Assembly: GCF_023544715.1 (NCBI RefSeq)
Contig: NZ_JAMJEZ010000016.1
Location: 1 to 51,871 of the forward strand
Reading direction: 5' to 3'
DNA from: Pseudomonas eutrophicaquae
Lineage (GTDB): Bacteria; Pseudomonadota; Gammaproteobacteria; Pseudomonadales; Pseudomonadaceae
Length of the DNA: 51,871 nucleotides
Part shown: in pieces, positions 47,456-51,871 of the stretch
Layout of the letters: each line of letters starts with the position of its first letter
Position numbering within the stretch: the first letter of the stretch is position 1
Notes under the pieces: generated by a model
Told to the model about the DNA's origin: nothing
The model's input: the letters and a program-made list of their open reading frames with translations, nothing else
The model's database searches: none
Position numbers and translations under genes: made by a program

Positions 47456-48399
47456 CTCGGGTTCTCTAACGGTTGACCCTGCCAGTGGGCACGGGCGGCG
47501 GCGATGTCGGCAGTGATCGCCGTCTTCAGTGCCTCCAGGGAGGCGAATCGTTGTTCGTCGCGCAGCTTGCGGTGGAACTGCACGCACAGGCGGCGACCGT
47601 AAAGATCGCCGGCAAAATCCAGTAGGTGAACTTCCAGATGGGCGCGGCCATCGCCTTTTACGCTCGGGCGGGTGCCGATGTTGGCCACCCCTGGCCAGTG
47701 CCGCCCGGCCAGTTCGACGCTGACCAGATACACGCCCTGCAGCGCCGGGAGCAGGCGATTGAGCTGTACGTTGGCGGTCGGTGCGCCCAGGGTGCGGCCG
47801 AGCTTCTGTCCGTGCAGGATGCGACCCTGAATGGCGTAGGGGCGTCCGAGCAGCACCTTGGCGGCGGCAAAGTCGCCCGCGGCCAGGCATTCGCGCACCC
47901 GCGTGCTGCTGATGCGCCGGCCATCCAGCAGGATGGTGCTGGCCGACTCGACGCTGAAACCGGCCTGGCGACCGGCCTCGACCAGCAGGCGAAAGTCGCC
48001 GCGCCGGTCGCAGCCAAAGCGAAAGTCATCGCCGACTTCCAGATGCGCCACGCCCAGCCCCTCGATCAGCACCTGCTGGATGAACTGATCGGCCGACAGC
48101 TCGCGCAGGCGAGGGTTGAAGCTCAGGCACAGCACCCGGTCGATGCCCAAGGCCCGCAGCAGTTCGAGCTTCTCGCGCAGGCTGCTGAGCCGCGCCGGCG
48201 CTTGCGCCGGGGTGAAGAACTCGCGAGGTTGCGGCTCGAACAGCACCACACAGCTGGGCAGGCCCGCCTGTTGCGCGCGCTCGCGCAGGCGCGCCAGCAC
48301 GCCCTGGTGGCCGCGATGTACACCGTCGAAATTGCCAATGGTGGCAACACAGCCCCGGTGACAGGGCCGCAGGTTATGGAGACCTCGGACCAGTTGCAT
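47452..48399 (-). CDS. ribF: Bifunctional riboflavin kinase / FAD synthetase
   Basis: A 315-residue enzyme that makes FMN and FAD. The N-terminal FAD-synthetase domain has [18 protein letters not shown] (HxGH-like) and the [10 protein letters not shown] motif; the C-terminal riboflavin kinase domain has [28 protein letters not shown] and [14 protein letters not shown]. The start at 48399 ([12 protein letters not shown]) is the family N-terminus; an ATG at 48408 is also possible. It overlaps ileS by 4 bases. A TATAAT -10 lies about 30 bases upstream. Confidence 0.97.
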   Translation of the reverse strand: MQLVRGLHNLRPCHRGCVATIGNFDGVHRGHQGVLARLRERAQQAGLPSCVVLFEPQPREFFTPAQAPARLSSLREKLELLRALGIDRVLCLSFNPRLRELSADQFIQQVLIEGLGVAHLEVGDDFRFGCDRRGDFRLLVEAGRQAGFSVESASTILLDGRRISSTRVRECLAAGDFAAAKVLLGRPYAIQGRILHGQKLGRTLGAPTANVQLNRLLPALQGVYLVSVELAGRHWPGVANIGTRPSVKGDGRAHLEVHLLDFAGDLYGRRLCVQFHRKLRDEQRFASLEALKTAITADIAAARAHWQGQPLENPR

Positions 48400-48427
48400 A
48401 GCACGCATCTTGCTCGAAAGGGCGCCG

Positions 48428-48433
48428 ATTATA
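48428..48433 (-). promoter_or_regulatory. -10 element upstream of ribF
   Basis: On the minus strand this is a perfect TATAAT, about 29 bases before the ribF start and within the 75-base gap after murJ. No good -35 is present at 16-18 bases. It probably gives ribF-ileS a promoter besides readthrough from murJ. Confidence 0.5.
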
Positions 48434-48474
48434 CCCATGCGCAGGCAGCAGGCGTAGGGCTGTTTGGCCCGGCC

Positions 48475-50022
48475 TCAGCGGCGCAGGTGGCGCAGCCGCA
48501 GGCCCAGCAGCAGCAGGGTGGCGACGAAAACCGCGATCCCCGCGCCGACCAGCACAGCCAGCTGCTGGGCGCGTTGCTGCCAGTCCCAGGCGAACCACTC
48601 GGCTGAGGGCGCATTCAGCCAGAAGATCAGCGCGGCCATCGCCGCACAGGCCAGCCCCAGACGCAGACTGAACAGTGCCCAACCGGCCGCCGGGGTGTAG
48701 ATGCCCAGCCGGTACAGACCCCAGAACAGCAGCGCGGTGTTGAGCATCGAGGACAGCGAGGTGGCCAGCGCCAGGCCGGCGTGTTCGAGCGGCCAGATCA
48801 GCAGCAGGTTGAGCGCCATGTTGGCGATCATGCACTGAATGGCGATGCGCACCGGGGTCTTCATGTCCTGACGGGCAAAGTAGCCGGGCGCCAGTACCTT
48901 GATCAGCATGAAGGTCAGCACCCCCAGCGCGTAAGCCTCCAGCGCCTTGGCCGCCTGCAGCACATCGCGCTCGGTCATCGCGCCGTAGTGGAACAGGCTG
49001 GCAATCAGCGGCTCGGACAGGATCGCCAACGCCAGCGCCGCCGGCACGCCGACCAGCAGCACCATGCGCAGTGCCCAGTCGAGGGTCGCCGAGAAGGCCT
49101 TGGGGTCATCGCTGGCATGCTGGCGCGACAGGCTGGGCAGGATCACCGTGCCGATGGCGATGCCGAAGGCGCCCAGCGGCAGCTCGGAGAGGCGGTCGGC
49201 GTAATACAGCCAGGACACGCTGCCGGTCTGCAGGAAGGAGGCCAGCACCGTGTCCAGCAGCAGGTTGATCTGGCTGACCGACACCCCGAACAGCGCCGGG
49301 ACCATCAGGGTCAGGATGCGCTTGACCCCCTCATCGCCCCGCCGTACACGCGGCACCGGCAGCAGGCGCATGCGGGCCAGGAAGGGCAGCTGGAACAGCA
49401 GCTGGGCGAGACCGGCGATGAATACGCCCCAGGCCAGTGCCATGACCGGCTGCTCCAGGTAGGGGCTGAGCAGCACGGCCGAGCCGATCATGCAGACATT
49501 CAGTAGCACCGGGGTGAACGCTGGTACCGCAAAGCGTCCATAACTGTTGAGGATCGCCCCGCAGAAGGCGGTCAGCGAGATCAGCAGCAGGTAGGGAAAG
49601 GTGATGCGCAGCAGGTCACCGGCCAGCGCGAGCTTTTCGGTATCACCATGAAAGCCCGGCGCGAACAGCATGACCAGATACGGCGAGGCGATCACGCCAA
49701 GGGCCGTGAGCGCGGTCAGCACCAGCCCGAGCGTGCCGGCGACGTGGTCGACCAGCTGCTTGACCTCGGCCAGTGAGCGCCGCGTGCGGTACTCCGACAG
49801 CACCGGCACGAAGGCCTGGGCGAAGGCGCCCTCGGCAAACAGGCGACGCAGGAAGTTGGGAATCTTGAAGGCCACGAAAAAGGCATCGGCCGCGGATCCT
49901 GAGCCAAAGTAGCCGGCCACCACCATATCGCGCACCATGCCCAGCACCCGCGAGAGCAGGGTCATCACGCTGACGACTGCACTGGAACGCAACAGACCGC
50001 CTTTGCTCGACTCGCCAGACAT
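48475..50022 (-). CDS. murJ: Lipid II flippase MurJ (MviN)
   Basis: A 515-residue MOP-superfamily protein with about 14 helices that moves lipid II across the inner membrane. It has the N-terminal block VMTLLSRVLGMVRDMVVAGYFG, then ADAFFVAFKIPNFLRRLFAEGAFAQAFVPVL, which is highly conserved in MurJ. It is divergent from rpsT, as in other pseudomonads, and heads the murJ-ribF-ileS-lspA-fkpB-ispH run. Confidence 0.97.
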   Translation of the reverse strand: MSGESSKGGLLRSSAVVSVMTLLSRVLGMVRDMVVAGYFGSGSAADAFFVAFKIPNFLRRLFAEGAFAQAFVPVLSEYRTRRSLAEVKQLVDHVAGTLGLVLTALTALGVIASPYLVMLFAPGFHGDTEKLALAGDLLRITFPYLLLISLTAFCGAILNSYGRFAVPAFTPVLLNVCMIGSAVLLSPYLEQPVMALAWGVFIAGLAQLLFQLPFLARMRLLPVPRVRRGDEGVKRILTLMVPALFGVSVSQINLLLDTVLASFLQTGSVSWLYYADRLSELPLGAFGIAIGTVILPSLSRQHASDDPKAFSATLDWALRMVLLVGVPAALALAILSEPLIASLFHYGAMTERDVLQAAKALEAYALGVLTFMLIKVLAPGYFARQDMKTPVRIAIQCMIANMALNLLLIWPLEHAGLALATSLSSMLNTALLFWGLYRLGIYTPAAGWALFSLRLGLACAAMAALIFWLNAPSAEWFAWDWQQRAQQLAVLVGAGIAVFVATLLLLGLRLRHLRR

Positions 50023-50108
50023 GCTTTAATCCCCGCCCCTGAAAGGCCGGCGAGTGTAAGCCAGTGCCCACCTGGCCGGCCAGCGATCCCCCCATGCTGC
50101 ATCAGCGC

Positions 50109-50137
50109 TTGACAACCGGAGTCGGTGTCGGCAAGAT
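50109..50137 (+). promoter_or_regulatory. Sigma-70 promoter of rpsT
   Basis: A perfect -35 TTGACA (50109-50114) is followed by a 17-base spacer and CAAGAT (50132-50137), three of six matches to the -10 consensus. The start point would be about 40 bases before the rpsT GTG, leaving a short leader in which S20 could act on its own mRNA. Confidence 0.6.
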
Positions 50138-50184
50138 TCGCGGCCTTATTTATTTGGTATTCCCAGTTTCCGAGGAGCTCGACG

Positions 50185-50454
50185 GTGGCCAACTCCCCCT
50201 CCGCCAAAAAACGTGCCAGACAGGCTGAGAAGCGTCGCAGCCACAATGCCAGCCTGCGCTCGATGGTGCGTACCTACATCAAGAACGTAGTCAAGGCCAT
50301 CGACGCCAAAGACGTCGCCAAGGCCCAGGCTGCTTACACTGCAGCTGTCCCGGTCATCGACCGTATGGCTGACAAGGGCATCATCCACAAGAACAAGGCT
50401 GCTCGTCACAAGAGCCGTCTGAACGCGCACATCAAGGCGCTGGTTCAGGCTTAA
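50185..50454 (+). CDS. rpsT: 30S ribosomal protein S20
   Basis: An 89-residue basic helical protein: [20 protein letters not shown] at the start and [16 protein letters not shown] near the end. Translation begins at the GTG at 50185, eight bases after GAGGAG. A non-AUG start is usual for rpsT and is part of its autoregulation in E. coli (there a UUG). The upstream open frame to 50125 covers the promoter and is not coding. Confidence 0.97.
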   Translation: MANSPSAKKRARQAEKRRSHNASLRSMVRTYIKNVVKAIDAKDVAKAQAAYTAAVPVIDRMADKGIIHKNKAARHKSRLNAHIKALVQA

Positions 50455-50467
50455 TCCTGTTCTGTGC

Positions 50468-50493
50468 AAAAGACCGGCTTCGGCCGGTTTTTT
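50468..50493 (+). terminator. Terminator of rpsT
   Basis: ACCGGC-TTCG-GCCGGT forms a six-pair stem with a UUCG loop, preceded by an A-run and followed by six T residues. It lies about 20 bases after the rpsT stop. A classic intrinsic terminator. Confidence 0.93.
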
Positions 50494-50534
50494 GTTGCCT
50501 GCAGGAAAGGGACGAGCGGTTGCTGTATGTCTGT

Positions 50535-50571
50535 ACAAGTCATTTGACTTGTCCGGGCATTGGCGTAAACT
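50535..50571 (+). promoter_or_regulatory. ssrA promoter with an overlapping palindrome
   Basis: -35 TTGACT (50544-50549), a 16-base spacer and -10 TAAACT (50566-50571) give a good sigma-70 promoter about 30 bases before the mature tmRNA 5' end. A perfect 8+8 palindrome (ACAAGTCA-TT-TGACTTGT, 50535-50552) covers the -35 hexamer. That is where a repressor would bind, but no such regulator of ssrA is known to me. It could also be chance. Confidence 0.65.
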
Positions 50572-50695
50572 GCGCGCCAAGCCAAACAAGCTGCTGATTC
50601 TGGGGCCGATCAGGATTCGACGCCGGTAACAAAACTTGAGGGGCATGCCGAGTGGGTAACAGAACTCGTAAATCCACTGTTACAACTTTATAGTT

Positions 50696-50728
50696 GCCAA
50701 CGACGACAACTACGCTCTGGCGGCTTAA
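50696..50728 (+). CDS. tmRNA proteolysis tag peptide
   Basis: The resume codon GCC opens a ten-codon frame that reads ANDDNYALAA and ends in TAA. This is the tag I know from Pseudomonas. The terminal ALAA is the ClpXP/ClpAP recognition signal. It is translated only after the ribosome switches from a broken mRNA. Confidence 0.95.
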   Translation, partial: ANDDNYALAA

Positions 50729-50918
50729 TGCCCCAGCAGTCTCTAGGGGATGCCTGTAAACCCAAAAAGACTGTCAGATAGAACAGGATCGTCGCCAAGT
50801 TCGCTGTAGACGTAACGACTAAAACTTATACAGCTCGCCCAAAGCACCCTGCCCGTCGGGCGGCAATGGGTTAACTCAATAGACTGGGATAAGCATGTAG
50901 AACCGATAGCGGAGAGCT

Positions 50919-50953
50919 GGCGGACGGGGGTTCAAATCCCCCCGGCTCCACCA
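50919..50953 (+). mobile_element. Probable attachment site (attL) in the ssrA 3' end
   Basis: The 3' end of ssrA, from the TPsiC arm through CCA, is the usual core of tyrosine-recombinase attachment at this gene. An integrase gene begins 112 bases downstream in the same direction. This is the geometry of islands or prophages integrated at ssrA. The matching attR copy lies outside the window, so the core length cannot be set. Confidence 0.6.
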
Positions 50954-50965
50954 TCACAAGCGCAG

Positions 50966-50986
50966 AGCCCCGGATTCCGGGGCTTT
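50966..50986 (+). terminator. Terminator after ssrA
   Basis: AGCCCCGG-ATT-CCGGGGCT, an 8-bp perfect stem followed by TT, lies 12 bases after the tmRNA CCA. It probably terminates ssrA transcription. If the island boundary lies at the CCA, this terminator is island-derived. Confidence 0.75.
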
Positions 50987-50997
50987 GTGCTATCTGG

Positions 50998-51076
50998 ACC
51001 TGCCATTTTCGGCAGGTGCGCCACTGACAGGTCACACCGACGTGGGGCATCGACAGGTGCCCAGTATGAAACCTGC
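50998..51076. repeat. Cluster of CAGGT/ACCTG repeats before the integrase gene
   Basis: Five copies of the motif CAGGT or its complement occur in 79 bases: ACCTGCC at 50998 and 51070, GGCAGGT at 51011 (the first pair also forms a 7-bp inverted repeat around ATTTTC), and ACAGGT at 51027 and 51053. Their place between attachment site and integrase suggests arm-type integrase or excisionase binding sites. Function is inferred. Confidence 0.5.
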
Positions 51077-51833
51077 CCCTTCCTACCTGACCCGGAACCG
51101 CCACGGAACCTTCTACTTCCGCATGGTGATCCCTGCCCCGTTGCGCCCGCTGGTCAACGGCAAGCGAGAGGTCCGGCGCTCCCTGAAAACTGATAGCCAA
51201 AGGCTGGCACTCAAGCGTGCCCGGTTGCATGCTGTGCGGTTCGAATCAGTCTTTGACAGGGTGTTGGCTGTGGTTTCGCGAGACGATGATGTAGAGCTGT
51301 CCCTTAAGTATGCGGATGACCTGGACCTGCTGGAGCTGCAGACCTCGGGAGGCTACGGCAGCCCGCCAGAGTCGAAAGCAGAGCCGGAGCCAGCGCTTAC
51401 CGATGCCGAGCTAGAGGAGCGCCAGCGCCAGCACTGCATTGCCGAGCTACTGGAAGGCAGGTACGACCGCCCAATTCGGCCAGAGCTTGACCCGCTCGCA
51501 CAGAAGCTGCTGGAGCTTTCGCGCTCCTACCAGCCGACCGAGCTGCGGCAGGTGTTGCCCAGACTACGGGATGAACTGGTGAAGGCCAGCCTTGTACCTG
51601 CTGGGGCTGTAGCCGTAGCGGAGCAAGCGGCAGCTGCGAAGCCCAGCTATGACCCGGAGATGGCGGGGTGGACGCTGTACCAGGTGTGGGAGCACAGGTT
51701 GGCAGGCTTAAGGGCTGACCCATCCCAAGAGGGCGGGGAAGCGGATCATGCCGGCTCTTGGGAGCGGGCGGAGCGCGCTGCCCGTGCCGCCACAGTGAAC
51801 CGCCCCGGCTTTCCCGGAGGCTCCAACCTTTGA
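51066..51833 (+). pseudogene. Tyrosine-type site-specific integrase, 3' end lost to an IS insertion
   Basis: The first residues (MKPAPSYLTRNRHGTFYFRM, then VNGKREVRRSLKTDSQRLALKRARLH) match the DUF6538 N-terminal domain of tyrosine integrases. A charged linker and the start of a core-binding domain follow. The frame then runs into IS sequence at about 51796: the last residues VNRPGFPGGSNL are the translated IS terminal repeat, and a stop follows at 51831-51833. The catalytic Arg-His-Arg-Tyr domain is missing, so the protein should be inactive unless the remainder lies beyond the IS. It sits directly downstream of ssrA in the orientation expected for an integrase acting at that site. Confidence 0.8.
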
Positions 51834-51871
51834 GAGGATGGAGCCATGAAGAAATCCACCAAGTACTCCCC
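51796..51871 (+). mobile_element. Left end of an IS3-family insertion sequence (partial)
   Basis: TGAACCGCCCCGGCTTTCCC begins a terminal inverted repeat of the kind I know from IS3-family elements. It is followed by GGAGG and the start of a transposase orfA 50 bases in. It interrupts the integrase gene. The window ends inside the element, so neither the right end nor the target duplication can be seen. Confidence 0.75.
51846..51871 (+). CDS. IS3-family transposase OrfA, N-terminus (partial)
   Basis: Only eight codons are visible (MKKSTKYS, then the window ends). This start is typical of IS3-family OrfA proteins, the helix-turn-helix half of the two-frame transposase. GAGAGGATGGAGCC precedes the ATG. 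Family assignment rests on these few residues together with the terminal repeat just upstream. Confidence 0.65.

Larger units (their letters stand above)
50602..50953 (+). ncRNA. ssrA: Transfer-messenger RNA (tmRNA)
   Basis: A complete 352-base tmRNA. The 5' end GGGGCCGATCAGGATTCGAC pairs with the 3' end GGCTCC-ACCA. The TPsiC arm has GGGGGTTCAAATCCCCCC, and CCA is encoded. The reading frame for the tag lies at 50696-50728 with the usual pseudoknots around it. tmRNA rescues stalled ribosomes and marks the truncated protein for proteolysis. The tRNA-like 3' end is a common integration target, and an integrase gene follows. Confidence 0.97.

Noticed and set aside
44597-47476. Plus-strand open frame of about 960 codons across ileS
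   Set aside because: Antisense shadow of ileS, with no domain and no ribosome-binding site that fits.
50900-50953. Possible independent tRNA gene, from the GTTCAAATCC arm and CCA
   Set aside because: It is the tRNA-like 3' half of tmRNA; the acceptor stem pairs with the 5' end near 50602.
50985-51065. Longer integrase start at 50985
   Set aside because: The first 27 codons overlap the ssrA terminator and repeat cluster and precede the conserved DUF6538 N-terminus, so the ATG at 51066 is preferred.

Overview
The window is a high-GC gammaproteobacterial chromosome segment, almost certainly from Pseudomonas or a close relative such as Halopseudomonas. Four things support this: the 3' end of a pseudomonad 5S rRNA, a tmRNA that encodes the tag ANDDNYALAA, the pseudomonad-type long psi subunit (HolD), and gene blocks in Pseudomonas order (thiI-glnA with ntrBC, argS-hslVU-ubi-his-tat, and minor pilins next to ispH-fkpB-lspA-ileS-ribF-murJ-rpsT). 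Most of it is core housekeeping genome. The only clear mobile DNA is at the right edge. I found no CRISPR array, toxin-antitoxin pair, phage-defence operon or biosynthetic cluster.

Layout. Positions 1-100 hold the end of a 5S rRNA and its terminator. Positions 154-3689 are an envelope lipid-transport operon: two single-domain PqiA proteins followed by a six-MCE-domain PqiB/LetB-like protein. holD-rimI follow. Then come two convergent EamA transporters and a LysR regulator divergent from a BenE-family symporter. Positions 9450-17431 are nitrogen control (ntrC, ntrB, glnA, all on the minus strand) and, divergently, thiI and typA. The glnA upstream region has an excellent sigma-54 promoter and two NtrC-like dyads; ntrB has a perfect NtrC dyad beside its -10. 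Positions 17537-26661 hold signalling and metabolic genes: a LOV-like/PAS diguanylate cyclase, a Cys-cluster protein, fbp, lipoproteins, an orphan glutamate-synthase-domain protein, a prolyl iminopeptidase, an AEC transporter and a soluble PAS-PAS chemoreceptor of BdlA type.

Positions 26733-39202 are a long minus-strand block that reads thiO, argS, SPOR protein, hslV, hslU, DUF971, ubiE, ubiJ, ubiB, hisI, hisE, tatA, tatB, tatC, rsmE. hslV has a textbook sigma-32 promoter and a TTG start. argS contains an internal segment of about 330 bp whose GC content is about 49% against about 70% next to it, which I read as a recombinant (mosaic) allele. Positions 39227-42545 hold minor type IV pilin genes (pilE, pilV, pilW, pilX, and a divergent fimT/fimU-like gene) without pilY1. 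Positions 42549-50022 are the operon murJ-ribF-ileS-lspA-fkpB-ispH, divergent from rpsT.

The right end holds ssrA (tmRNA), followed by its terminator, a cluster of CAGGT repeats and a tyrosine-integrase gene that is interrupted by the left end of an IS3-family element. This looks like the left border of a genomic island or prophage integrated at the 3' end of ssrA. The island body lies outside the window.
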